DNA of 64,000 nt from Monomorium pharaonis (lineage: Eukaryota; Arthropoda; Insecta; Hymenoptera; Formicidae), in assembly GCF_013373865.1 (NCBI RefSeq), contig NC_050470.1:20912667-20976666 (forward strand), read 5' to 3'. Shown here in pieces: positions 1 to 10,522 of the stretch. Numbering within the stretch: the stretch's first letter is position 1; every line of letters begins with the position of its first letter. The position numbers and the translations under genes are program-made. Under the pieces are notes generated by a model, which was given only the letters and a program-made list of their open reading frames with translations, searched no databases and was not told the DNA's origin.

Positions 1-2298
1 GAGAACCTCATATTTTTGTTCCCAAATTTATGAACGATATTTTCATATTACGAATTTTTATTTAAACAAATTAAGATGATACTAGAAGACAATATTATAC
101 TGTAGAAGGCTTTGCTATAGATTTCAGCTTTAATTACAAAAAAGGATAAATATAGTTTCGTGTGAAATCCTTGTCTTTTATTAATATATGTATGTTTATT
201 TGTACTTTATACTTCTACGTATTTCAAAATTCTATTAAACATTTCTTTAATCTTATGTGGAATTTGGAATAAAAAAGTCTGGAAAATCCAAAAATTTTCA
301 AGAAATTTTTAAGAAAATAAATAAACACCTCCATAATATAATGTACAACGCAAATATTTAGTGCTTCTTTATCTGATGGCGGATTACGACACGACTGAAA
401 TAATTTTCTATCTAAATTATATAATTGTTATTATTATAATATTATTATAGATTGTATCGAAAACTCTAAACAGTATAAAATCACAATACAATTAATCAAT
501 TATCATAGGATCAAGTATTATGAAAGATATTTTCCTATAATTATTTTATTCTATAGCTTCACATATAGCTGTTTTCTGAAATATTTGCATACGCCTTCCT
601 TTTACATTTTATACAATTTTTTAAATACTTTTACATACTATATACCGTTTGAGGTGTACTATAGCGGCAGATGTTCACACAGATGAGGAAAAGAATCGTA
701 CATCCAATAATTGTTGATATTTAATTAAATATTAAACAAATGTTAAATCACATAAAGTATATTGTAATACTGTGGTCAGCACATCATAAATTGCAAATTC
801 GAGAAGCCAGAGAGATTGTGTGAAAGATATGGTTGTGATCATCCAATTACAAATATGCGCCAATGAAAGTCAATCTTTTGTGGATATTTAATTTGTAAAT
901 AGGCACCTGAAAAAATTACTCTTTCTTGTACTAATTATGTATATTATATAAGCCACTGTCTTTCTTACATATATGTACAGTTTTTTAAATAAGATATGTA
1001 CAATTAAATGTATAAATTAAAAAACAAATCTTAAATATAAAATTACATTTTTTTCGAAGAGGAGAATTTTATAGATGCTTGCATCAGAATCATCAAATTG
1101 CTCGTCAATTTAATTTGTGATATTATATATTCCAGCTTTAGGTAAGAATCATGTTTCAAAACCAACTATGCGGTGCGCAGTTGGACATTTACACAAAAAT
1201 TCACAAAAATTATTATCAGGCACCAAGAACTGCCTCGATCAAGAAATGGTACTTTCTCTTATTTCTTGTATTAATAACATATTAATAACATATCAATTTA
1301 ATATTCTTAACTTCAACTTGTTATCATTTAATATAAATTAAAATTGTGTTTAAAAATAGGAACAATCGATTTCAAAAAATATTTTAAATAATTAATCAAA
1401 ATTTTTTTAATAAATAAAACATCGGCTAATTACTGAAGTTCATTAGCTTAAAAGAGTCACGTTTTTTCAAAACTTTATTTATTAACCTTTTGTAATAAAA
1501 AAACTTTTAGTATTGATATTTTCAAAATAAATACAAATTAACAAAATTTAATTAAAAAACGATAATCGTTATGTTTAAATATTTTTTATAACATTAGAAA
1601 ATATTAATGTGGAAAAAATTTGTTTATGATTTAAATATAGAAACGAGTGTTTTTGTCACATTTTATTTTGTCACAATTTTCATTAATATAATGAGAATTG
1701 TATATAATTCAAGAATGTACTTTTACATGAAATAATAAGAACTTTTATTTTTATTTCTAAAATGTTCTTTATAAATATATTTTTTCTTACGAATAGTTTA
1801 AAAAAATTTTTATATTTTGCGATAGGGGAAAGGAGGATAAGACGAAATGGGTGAAACAACGAATTGCTAATTTCTCTAAGCTGATAACAAATGGGTTGAT
1901 ATTGAACTTAAGACTTTAGATAATAGTAAATCATCTGTTGTAGTTGGATTTCAACCTGTCCACAAAAATGTATGATAAGAAATATATTTTCTGCATTCAT
2001 ATGTAATTTTTTGGTAAGACTAATAATTCAAATAATATGTCAAGGAGAAAATTGCCAATAAGAGCCAGCCTGGATATTAGTGTATAAGAAATGTATTTCA
2101 TATAAGTATTTATTATAAGCTGATGTTAAATACATTGCAACACGAACACAAACGAAATTATGTACATTGAGTATGCAAACGATTTGGCTCACAATTTGAC
2201 TCCTCCTCAGTGCAACAGTATAATATCGCAAAACTGTCTGTGGTTGTAGTTTGTGTCATCTTCTGTGTAAAAATGAATATCAAAAGCTCTTCTTCATA

Positions 2299-2420
2299 AG
2301 GCTTGTTCTTGGTAGCTGTACTGCTGTACTGGTGCAATAAGTTAGAATGAGAAAAAAATATATTTGTCTCATTCTAACTTATTGCACCAGTGCAGCAATG
2401 CAGCGACGAAGAATAGGCCT
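2299..2420. mobile_element. Hairpin MITE, TIR family GGCCTGTTCTTTTTAGCTGC, copy 1
   Basis: Near-perfect inverted repeat: the left arm with GTACTGGTGCAATAAGTTAG is mirrored by CTAACTTATTGCACCAGTGC after an A/T loop. A second copy lies at 20359-20477. About 120 bp, no coding capacity. Confidence 0.7.
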
Positions 2421-3035
2421 ATGGTCAATCAAGAATGAAAAATAATCCGACGTCACAAAAATAAAAAATTTAAAAAGGTGTAAAAAGAATGCTACACTAA
2501 CATATTCATATTTTTCATTTCTCATATTTGCAACATTTTTATAAAATATACATGATGATTGTGGGTAAGATGACATTCTACATAATTTTTTTTCTAATTG
2601 TGATATTTAGTTTTAATTCTAATATTATTCTTATAATCTTATTCTTAATAATTAATTTTTTTTAATTTTCTGTCACAGTAAATAAATATTTTTTTATTAC
2701 ATATATCTATGTCTAATTATTCTATATTTTTATAATAGTAGACATCACAGATGCGCACATGCTATTTGACATATTTTTTACCTTTTAAAAATAAATTACA
2801 ATGATAATTGTATATAAATAACTATCTATACAAATTTGGCAGCTGTCAAAATTCAATCCCAATAATAGTTACTCTCGCAACACGAAGTAAGTATGGTAAG
2901 AGAACCAATCAGCATTACAGAAAACTCAACAAAATCATCACAGAAATTTGGAAAAATCATCAAAAAATCTTATCTTTTGTATATATATAATCCTCTTTTT
3001 TCCCATTTTTATATTTTCCTTCTCATAAGACTCAA

Positions 3036-3121
3036 TGGCCTTGTTTCCACCAATCGTTTGATATGCTATCAAATAGTAAATAACTAGTGAAGTATCAAAC
3101 AATCAATGTAAACAAGGCCTA
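3036..3121. mobile_element. Short hairpin element (GGCCTTGTTT ends)
   Basis: AATGGCCTTGTTTCCACCAAT is mirrored by ATCAATGTAAACAAGGCCT. The core ATCAAATAGTAAATAACTAG is shared with the CCTAGTTTACACC family, suggesting kinship. Confidence 0.5.
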
Positions 3122-3617
3122 TGCTATTTTAGAAAATTATATGTAATGTTAAGAAAAGTTATATAGTTGAAAAATTGAAAAAATTAAAAATGTCTATAAA
3201 TCTATTAATCAAGAATTTATATATGAAAAGACTGAAGAATTTCCTTAAGAAATTTAAAACATTCTTAACTACATTTATTTAGCTTTAACATAGACAATAT
3301 TTATAATTGATGCTAATTTTAGATGTGCCAAAGAAATATACAATTTCTATATATATTATATAAAATTATATAATATTACCTGTTTTGATATAAATCTTAT
3401 GTACAACAGTTATACAGAAGAAATAATATGCTTGATAGTAAATTATTAATTAACTCGACTCTAGTTCTACTGATTAAAAAAGTGTAATTCTTTCAGCTTG
3501 AATTAATCCTTGTTCTTTGGTTATTGAGATGTCCAACAATACTTTTTAACAGACAAAAAGCTTGCCTCGAGCATATTTCACAGTTCGAGAAGAGTTAGGG
3601 CAATCAATTGAAGTAAT

Positions 3618-4460
3618 TCAATCTTTCTTCGAAGACAAGTGATCCCACAAGACTCCATCGTGTGGTAACTGCGATTTTATATAAGGAAGCAACCACGTCA
3701 GGTACCACCGTTCTCCAAACACTTCTCTAATATTGTCCTTCCAACCCATATCATACGTGAAATCCTTCTTGTTACTCTCGTTCCCCACGACGCCCCTGAG
3801 AATCAAGTTAAAGTGATAAATGCATAATATTCCAGTGTACAAGGTACCCACTGCTGAGACGTCATACAACATCAGATAGAATTGATCCATGGACATGTCA
3901 AATCCAAAGAAGATCACTGGAAAGAGCATCTTGAGGATCGACATTGGGAACTCGAAAGGTATTCTGTTCCAGATGAAGAGGCTGCCGTAGCAGAAGGCAT
4001 ATGCTGCTCCAAAACACAGATAGCATAGGAACATGACAAAGTACCTATGGTTATAGTAACCCACACAGCAACCAGTGAACACGCAGTGATGGTCACGTTT
4101 GAGAATGCAGGTATCGCAGGTACTGCAATGCCAAGAACGCGGCGGCGCCAAACATTCACAGATTGTGCACAGTCGCCAACCGTCTGCTACCTTCGCGGTG
4201 CTCACCGGTATGACGCGCCCACTGCCACTAGTACTAGTGTCGCACAGCACCGTGTACGTAAAGTTACCTATAATGTTCAGCATAATAAAATTGCCGAGAA
4301 TGAAGTGGAACGCGTACAACACGGGGTACTCATCGCCGTACAATCCTGGCAGTACTATCCATAACCCGAACCAGTACAGGAGAGGCGATATGATTAGAAC
4401 GAAGACCATCGACAGCACATCACTGACAGTTCGTGGCCACACTTTCTTCCGGATTATCAT
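3618..4460 (-). CDS. DHHC-type palmitoyltransferase (ZDHHC24-like), single exon
   Basis: Protein S-acyltransferase of 280 aa that would attach palmitate to cysteines of target proteins at Golgi, ER or plasma membrane. Seen: a cysteine-rich domain at about residues 97-147 with paired CxxC motifs, His111-Cys112, and the catalytic DHHC at 123-126 followed by a CCVGYYNHRYF stretch typical of the family. Hydrophobic segments at about 15-37, 46-68, 139-163 and 195-222 give the usual four-span layout, with the DHHC loop between the second and third. The short length with no C-terminal extension, and the general sequence, fit the ZDHHC24-like insect group rather than the ankyrin or long ZDHHC types. 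There is no intron. The ATG at 4458-4460 is followed by a charged, positive N-terminus (MIIRKKVWPR) suited to a cytosolic end. The upstream MITE cluster begins only about 175 bp before the start codon. The substrate cannot be told from sequence. Confidence 0.93.
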   Translation of the reverse strand: MIIRKKVWPRTVSDVLSMVFVLIISPLLYWFGLWIVLPGLYGDEYPVLYAFHFILGNFIMLNIIGNFTYTVLCDTSTSGSGRVIPVSTAKVADGWRLCTICECLAPPRSWHCSTCDTCILKRDHHCVFTGCCVGYYNHRYFVMFLCYLCFGAAYAFCYGSLFIWNRIPFEFPMSILKMLFPVIFFGFDMSMDQFYLMLYDVSAVGTLYTGILCIYHFNLILRGVVGNESNKKDFTYDMGWKDNIREVFGERWYLTWLLPYIKSQLPHDGVLWDHLSSKKD

Positions 4461-4630
4461 TGTTGCACGTTCGCTGCTCTCGAGTTATACAAACCGCCGC
4501 TTCTTCGCCTTTATCATCAAGATTTTATTATCTTTTTGGAGCTGATTGGCTAAGTTTACGTGAGCGAGGTTACGCCATTTTGAAAACGCGCCGTTTGCGA
4601 CAGCGATGGGTACGTTCGGGGAGACACTAT
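4461..4630 (-). promoter_or_regulatory. Probable 5' leader and promoter region of the DHHC gene
   Basis: This is the only non-repetitive DNA between the start codon of the minus-strand DHHC gene and the first MITE (4634). It is less AT-rich than the surroundings and has several CG dinucleotides. No TATA box or initiator can be assigned with confidence; the call rests on position alone. Confidence 0.35.
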
Positions 4631-4633
4631 TAA

Positions 4634-4754
4634 GGGTGCGTTCCACTTAAAGCTCGCAACGACCGTGGAATCATTTCATCCTTGTTGGTTATCAAATATT
4701 AAACAAGGATAAGCAACGCTCGCGAGCGTTGCGGGCATTAAGTGGAACGCACCC
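4634..4754. mobile_element. MITE with GGGTGCGTTCCACTTAA ends and TAA duplication
   Basis: Left end GGGTGCGTTCCACTTAA, right end TTAAGTGGAACGCACCC, flanked by TAA at 4631-4633 and 4755-4757. A three-base TAA/TTA duplication is the hallmark of PIF/Harbinger elements. It sits about 175 bp upstream of the DHHC gene's start. Confidence 0.75.
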
Positions 4755-4801
4755 TAAGAGCCACCGCACAAGCTTTTTCGTAACACGTTACGTTACGTTA
4801 A

Positions 4802-4955
4802 GGCCCGGTTCCACAACTCACGGTTAAATTAACTGGCCGATTATTCCATTGGAATTGACCAATCGTATTTGTTAAGCAAAATTAACAAATACGATTGGTC
4901 AATTCCAATGGAATAATCGGCCAGTTAATTTAACCGTGAGTTGTGGAACCGGACC
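4802..4955. mobile_element. MITE with GGTTCCACAACTCACGG arms
   Basis: Almost perfect palindrome: CGGTTCCACAACTCACGG mirrored by CCGTGAGTTGTGGAACCG around a short AT centre. TAA on both sides (4799-4801, 4956-4958). Confidence 0.75.
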
Positions 4956-4958
4956 TAA

Positions 4959-5370
4959 AGGACCATCTACAATGGAGAGTCGTAGGCCGTAGCAGTAGTC
5001 GTAGAAAATGTCTCCACTTCGTATTGCTTTACTGTTTACAGCCTACAGCAGACATTGAGCCAATTCATTGCGTGCTTACGATGAGCGTTTTGGGGCATTC
5101 GGGATTAGTTTTTGGTCGCCTTTCTTTGATGGCCGGCTTGTATGTTATTGCTACGTCGTTTTTATTCTAGACAGCATTGCCGTAGTTTTATGCCCAGTCT
5201 ACAATGAGTCGTTGGTCGTTGGTCGTAAGAAATTTAACCAATCACAGTTGATCTTAGAGAAAAATAACCGAACATAATTGGTTAAATTTCTTACGACCAA
5301 CGACCAACGACTCATTGTAGACTGGGCATTAGTGCTGTTACGGCTAAAACACTCCATTGTAGATGGCCCT
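4959..5370. mobile_element. MITE with AGGGCCATCTACAATGGAG ends, interrupted by another MITE
   Basis: Ends AGGACCATCTACAATGGAG and CTCCATTGTAGATGGCCCT. The relative at 62715-62989, in the opposite orientation, lacks the internal 5191-5328 insertion and so serves as the empty site. Confidence 0.75.
5191..5328. mobile_element. Hairpin MITE (TGCCCAGTCTACAATGAGTC) nested in the previous element
   Basis: TGCCCAGTCTACAATGAGTC and its mirror GACTCATTGTAGACTGGGCA, flanked by TTA on both sides. The empty site is seen in the relative near 62755. Confidence 0.75.
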
Positions 5371-5469
5371 TTAGTGCTCCATAAACCTAAGTTCGTACTT
5401 AAAATTAAACTTACATCAACGCACAAAGAAACTTTTAACGTAAGAGCCACCGCACAAGCTTTTTCGTAA

Positions 5470-5700
5470 GGGCCACCGCACAAACTCTTCCATAACGCGT
5501 TACGTTACGTTAAGTACTCCATATGAACCTAAGTTGTACTTAAAATTTTACTTAAATCAACGCACAAAGAAGTCCTTAACGTAAGAACTTAAGAACTTAC
5601 GTTAAAAGTTTCTTTGTGCGTTGATGTAAGTTTAATTTTAAGTACGAATGGAGCACTTAACATAACGTAACGTGTTACGAAAAAGCTTGTGCGGTGGCTC
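5470..5700. mobile_element. GGGCCACCGCACAA MITE copy
   Basis: GGGCCACCGCACAAACTCTT to AAGCTTGTGCGGTGGCTC, TAA before (5467-5469) and TTA after (5701-5703). Its centre is an inverted repeat around TTAAGAACTTAAGAACTTAC. Confidence 0.75.
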
Positions 5701-6269
5701 TTAGCTGGTGTTGGAAAAAAAGGTTAAGTTGGTAATATTGAGAATTCCCAACGTTGTGTTCGTTTTCTCCCAGCTGGAAGAATAGTTGGAGATCGATCGA
5801 ATAGGTGCATTTAATGCTAATGGCAACGAAATATCTTGACAAGCGATAACGTACGCATGTGTTTTATATAATTAACTTATACCTACGATTGTTGAAATTT
5901 AGCAAATTCAATCCTTTTTCTTTGTTTAATAACACTTAAATGTAAAATAAAGTAAATGTAAAATAACATTATTAATAAATAAAAAGCAAGAAATAAGAGG
6001 AACATTAAAATTCTCTTAATATCTTTTATTGTTATGTGTGGTTGTGACGCAGCATACAATTTAACAAATTACTTGAAATAAAATATTTTCTTAATGCAAA
6101 TTCATAAATTATTACTTTTTGTAAATTAACTAATCAATATAAAAAATTACTGAATATATAAGTAATTATTTAATATAATGAATTTACAGGCTCTTTCTTT
6201 TCGTATTGTTGAACAAAAAACAAAAGTCAATAAAAAGAATATACAAATTTAATCAACATTATTATTATT

Positions 6270-6480
6270 ATGGAAAAGTTATTATTGAAGAATATTTTAC
6301 TCGAAAACATGTTTGATTCTTCTAGTATAGTTTATCGTCTAATAACAGTGATGACGACGATGAAGAATTACAAAATATCTTGTTCAGTAACAACATAGAT
6401 GAAAAGAGAAACGTACCAAAAATAAAAAATTATTTGGAACACATTGTAGCAATTAAGTTATAATACATGAAGAATTATCG
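6270..6480 (+). pseudogene. Possible remnant of a Harbinger-type transposase N-terminus
   Basis: A frame beginning MEKLLLKNILLENMFDSSS shifts to NNSDDDDEELQNILFSN then RNVPKIKNYLEHIV before a stop. An acidic serine-rich start followed by a K.KNY.E.. motif resembles the beginning of insect PIF/Harbinger transposases, but I cannot confirm this without a search. At least one frameshift and stops make it nonfunctional. Confidence 0.35.
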
Positions 6481-6524
6481 AACTATTATTCGCATACGGT
6501 TGTACCTTCTATTTTTGCTACCTG

Positions 6525-6984
6525 GGGCTCGATTCTTGAATTCATTCGCAAGAGAAACGTATGCGCAAACATCCGCTCTAACAGAAAAGTTGCAGTTGCA
6601 AGTTTATTGGTTAAAAACCATACGATAGCCAATAAATTTCTAACTTTTCTGTAAGAACAGAATTTTCGAATACATTTCTCTTGCGAATGAATTCAACATC
6701 GACATATAGAATGGACTGAGCATTGCGATGGGCAAGCGCGCGCCTGCTTTGAAGTGAGAGGTACTACACCTGAGGCCTATGTTTGTCTCTCTTGCAAGCT
6801 TCTGATTTGTTATTTCGTCCTCCTCCGTGAATGGAGGGGGACGAAATAACAAATCAGAAGCTTGCAAAAGAGACAAACATAGGCCTCAGGTGTAGTACCT
6901 CTCACTCTAAAGCAGACGCGCGCTAACCTATCGCAATGCTCAGTCCATTCTATATGTCGATGGAATTCAAGAATCGAGCCCCTG
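6525..6984. mobile_element. GGGGCTCGATTCTTGAATTC MITE with a nested palindrome
   Basis: Outer ends GGGGCTCGATTCTTGAATTC and GAATTCAAGAATCGAGCCCC. Between 6690 and 6963 lies a second, almost perfect palindrome (CATCGACATATAGAATGGAC and GTCCATTCTATATGTCGATG, centre near 6828). A short version without the inner palindrome is at 25338-25521. Confidence 0.7.
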
Positions 6985-7203
6985 GGCAACCATAGACCTA
7001 GACGGCAACCATACATTATAAATAAAAAATATTAATAAAATTTAATGTTCCTTTCATTCTTTGCTTTTTATTTATTAATATAAATGTTAAATTTTATTTT
7101 ATATTTAAGTATTATTAAACAAAGAAAAAACATTACCTTGAATTGACTGATAAATTTTGGTTATATAAAACATATGCATACGTTATCGCGCCTGACATAA
7201 TGC

Positions 7204-7330
7204 TCTAGTTTATACCAAGCACTTGGTACGCGTATCAAGTAGTGAATTAAACTGATCAGCCAATGATTAAACACATTCACTAGTTATTTACTATTTGATA
7301 CTCGTACCAAGTGCTTGGTGTAAACTAGGT
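7204..7330. mobile_element. CCTAGTTTACACC MITE, copy 1
   Basis: About 128-bp palindrome with arms CTAGTTTACACCGAGCAC and TTGGTACGCGTATCAA and a centre including CAGCCAATGATTAAACACAT. Further copies at 10078-10204, 22833-22965 and 42529-42656. Confidence 0.7.
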
Positions 7331-8265
7331 CAATATTTCATTGCTATTTGCACTAAATGGTTACACGACATTTTCCCGAAAACTAGATGAGAAAATGTTG
7401 GTACTAACCAAATTCTCTAGGCAATACACCGTTTCAATTTCTGCAGGTTAGTAACACTGTTAAAGTAGTAAATCCAAGGTTTGCAGAGTCGGTTTTGACG
7501 TATGCGCGCGTATATGTCAAACAATAAATATTATATAAATGATTTATGACATTTGATTTAATAAATGAATAAAAATTACACAAATAACTAAAAATATAGT
7601 GCATAGAGATGAACAAGGTGAACAAATGTTTTATATATTTATATGCAAGAGAAGAAATTTTAATATAATATATTAATATATTAATAAACTATACTAAATT
7701 ATATTTTTATTATATTAAATTAATTAGTAATATAATAATTTTCAGTTTCTTTGATGTGCCTTGACAGACAAGATTTATGATTGAAATCTGGTTTTCCATA
7801 TTAAAATCATTGTCAGCCGAGAAACAAAATCTGTGCAAAATAAAATAGAAACATAAAGAAGGAAGAGGGAAAAAAATAAATGGAGAATAAACAAATATAT
7901 ATCAGATAAGTAGCTAATATCTTTATAAAAAATTATGTATTCTATATGTGCTTTTTGTAGATGAACCGATTCTTTTCTTGAATTAATTTTTTGTTTCAGC
8001 TTCTTAGCCAATTGTAGAATGTTGACAGCTGGACCACCAGAGAACAATTTCTTGCCGAATAAAGCTGTCAAATTCTAAGCCTGCTACTTCTTCGAGTATG
8101 TCAAAATTGTGAGCAAAAAAGTTGAAATTATATTGTAACATCAATTAGATTTATCAATGGTGGAGTAACAGATTGATACAACAAACTGAGAGCAGGTTTG
8201 TCGAAATTGTTTGTTCTACAAAGCATATGTGCTGTTTGTCTCAGCAATGTACCGACATTATTTAA

Positions 8266-8372
8266 ACTAAAAGAGATCCCAGATAGCACGGAGAGTTTAA
8301 AAAGAACTCAATTGTACGTCACCAATTATGTTACCAATTATGAATTCTTTTTGAATCTCTGTGCTATCTGGG
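8266..8372. mobile_element. Short CCCAGATAGCAC hairpin MITE
   Basis: ATCCCAGATAGCACGGAGAG mirrored by CTCTGTGCTATCTGGGAT with a 60-bp core, sitting in the unpaired centre of the 4.1-kb element. Confidence 0.6.
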
Positions 8373-9937
8373 ATACTATTGTGTTTATCGTCAACCTGTC
8401 ATGAACGCTTTCGATAGACCTGCTCATTGTTTACTGTTATTTTGTTATATAGTCTGCTGATCGGTATACACCTTTTATCTTTCAGCAAACAGAAAATGTG
8501 CTACCTACATTGGCTTTTACAAGAATGGGTTTAGAAGTAGCGACGGATGCTTGTCCAACAATCGAAGATCATTTCATAAGTGAATACACTATTTGATGTA
8601 AAATAAACCAAAATTATCTTTTTAAAAACGATAAAAAAGACGCCAAGTGTATGCTGTAGAAAACACCTCTTAAATCTAAGATAGTCTTCATCTAATTCAA
8701 CCCAAGTAATATCACGAGCCTTCTTATACTATAACTAAAATGTAACTTTAATTATTAAACTAATAATTATTTTAAATGAATTATACTCACAAACACACAC
8801 ACACACACACACATTAACTACAAAAATAATGATATCAAAATATTTCTTTAACGATAATTTGTTTTACTCCAAATAGTATATGTTTACTTACGAAATGATA
8901 CTCGATGTTACAATGTGATATCAACTTTTTTGCTTACAATTTTGGCATACTCGAGGAAGTAGCAGGCTTAGAATTTGACAGCATACTCGGCAAGGAATTG
9001 TTCTCTGATGGTTCAGCTGTCAACATTCTACAATTAGCAAAGAAGCTGAAACAAAAAATTAATTCAAGAAAAGAATCGGTTCATCTACAAAAAGCACATA
9101 TAGAATACATAATTTTTTATAAAGATATTAGCTACTTATCTGATATATATTTGTTTATTCTCCATTTATTTCTTTCCCTCTTCCTTCTTTATGTTTCTAT
9201 TTTATCTTGCACAGATTTTGTTTCTCGGCTGACAATGATTTTAATATGGAAAACCAGATTTCAATCATAAATCTTGTCTGTCAAGGCATATCAAAGAAAT
9301 TAAAAATTATTATATTACTAATTAATTTAATATAATAAAAATATAATTTAGTATAGTTTAATATATTAATATATTATATTAAAATTTCTTCTCTTACATA
9401 TAAATATATAAAACATTTGTTCACCTTGTTCATCTCTATGCACTATATTTTTAGTTATTTGTGTAATTTTTATTCATTTATTAAATCAAATGTCATAAAT
9501 CATTTATATAATATTTATTGTTTGACATATACGCGCGCATACGTCAAAACCGACTCTGCAAACCTTGGATTTACTACTTTAACAGTGTTACTAACCTGCA
9601 GAAATTGAAACGGTATTGCCTAGAGAATTTGGTTAGTACCAACATTTTCTCATCTAGTTTTCGGGAAAATGTCGTGTAACCCACTAAATGCACCCATTTG
9701 ATCGGTCTCCAACTACTCCCAGTTCCCAACTGGGAGAAAACGAACGCAGCGTTGGAAATTCTCAAAACTACCAACTTAACTTTTTCTTCTAGCACCAGCG
9801 AAAGCTATTTTCGAACGCACCCTCTATAAACGTTTCGAAGCATTCTTTGATTGGTCAATTTGTAAAATCTTTGTTTCGATTGGTCAATCAAACGCTTCGA
9901 AGCATTTGTAGCGTCAAGTGGACCGCAGCATACTCTA

Positions 9938-10522
9938 GGGGTCTGTTCGCGTCACATGCTCCGACATGCTCCTATTCACCCCAACGCACTCCAATACGTT
10001 GATTCCGATGACGCCAACCTATTAGAATGCGTTGGAGTGAGTAGGAGCATGTCGGAGCATGGCGACGCGAACAAACCATAGTTTACACCGAGCGCTTGGT
10101 ACGCGTATCAAATAGTAAATAACTAGTGAATGTGTTTAATCATTGGCTGATCAGCTTAAATTCACTACTTGATACGCGTACCAAGTGCTCGGTGTAAACT
10201 AGAGCTTTGTGTGTGACAGCCCTTAAGGTCAAACCAATGGTTTGTTCGCGTCGCCATGCTCCGACATGCTCCTACTCACTCCAACAACGCATTCTAATAG
10301 GTTGGCGTCATCGGAATCAACGTATTGGAGTGCGTTGGGGTGAATAGGAGCATGTCGGAGCATGGCGACGCGAACAAACTACGGGTCTGTTCGCGTCACA
10401 TGCTCCGACATGCTCCTATTCACCCCAACGCACTCCAATACGTTGATTCCGATGACGCCAACCTATTAGAATGCGTTGGAGTGAGTAGGAGCATGTCGGG
10501 GCCTGGCGACGCGAACAAACCA
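9938..10522. mobile_element. Three copies of a GTTCGCGTC palindromic MITE, one inverted
   Basis: Copies at 9938-10077, 10238-10381 (opposite orientation) and 10382-10522. Each is an almost perfect palindrome built on TGTTCGCGTC and CATGCTCCGACATGCTCCTA. The first and third are nearly identical, differing mainly at GGAGCAT/GGGGCCT near the end. Between the first two lies a CCTAGTTTACACC copy (10078-10204). The open frames here are artefacts of the palindromes. Confidence 0.75.

Larger units (their letters stand above)
1..3617. other. AT-rich intergenic DNA, no gene seen
   Basis: Contains only short AT-rich open frames without recognisable domains, plus two small hairpin elements (2299-2420 and 3036-3121). 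The 3' UTR of the DHHC gene presumably occupies its right end. Confidence 0.5.
4758..5700. mobile_element. Composite GAGCCACCGCACAA MITE with at least four nested MITEs
   Basis: Outer ends GAGCCACCGCACAAGC and GCTTGTGCGGTGGCTC, with TAA before and TTA after. The continuous form of this family (21031-21271) shows where it was broken: after ACGTTAA two different MITEs follow one another (4802-4955 and 4959-5370), each bounded by TAA/TTA, then the host element resumes with GTGCTCCATAAAC. At 5444 a fragment of the same family begins, and at 5470-5700 a further copy lies inside it. Confidence 0.75.
5814..7353. mobile_element. Degenerate Harbinger-like element inside the left arm of the 4.1-kb element
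   Basis: Ends ATGCTAATGGCAACGAAATA and, mirrored, TATTTCATTGCTATTTGCAC, flanked by TTA (5811-5813) and TAA (7354-7356). Arms of about 200-400 bp pair (for example near 5930-6020 with 7030-7130). It carries a broken coding remnant (next entry) and is itself hit by two other MITEs (6525-6984 and 7204-7330). Confidence 0.6.
5704..9799. mobile_element. 4.1-kb element with ~0.9-kb terminal inverted repeats, broken by a second element
   Basis: Left arm starts GCTGGTGTTGGAAAAAAAGG; right arm ends with the mirror CTTTTTCTTCTAGCACCAGC. Left arm = 5704-5813 plus 7354-8144; right arm = 8905-9799; unpaired centre about 8145-8904. The left arm is interrupted by another element (5814-7353) at a TTA/TAA site. 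The matching open frames at 7434-7625 (minus) and 9417-9608 (plus) are just the two arms. The centre carries a short frame (QQTENVLPTLAFTRMGLEVATD...) near 8490-8590 that I do not recognise. No transposase domain was seen. Confidence 0.7.

Noticed and set aside
1080..1341. Possible helix-turn-helix-like text (HQIARQFNL) from a Tc1-type element
   Set aside because: Only a few residues fit and no catalytic motif follows; too weak.
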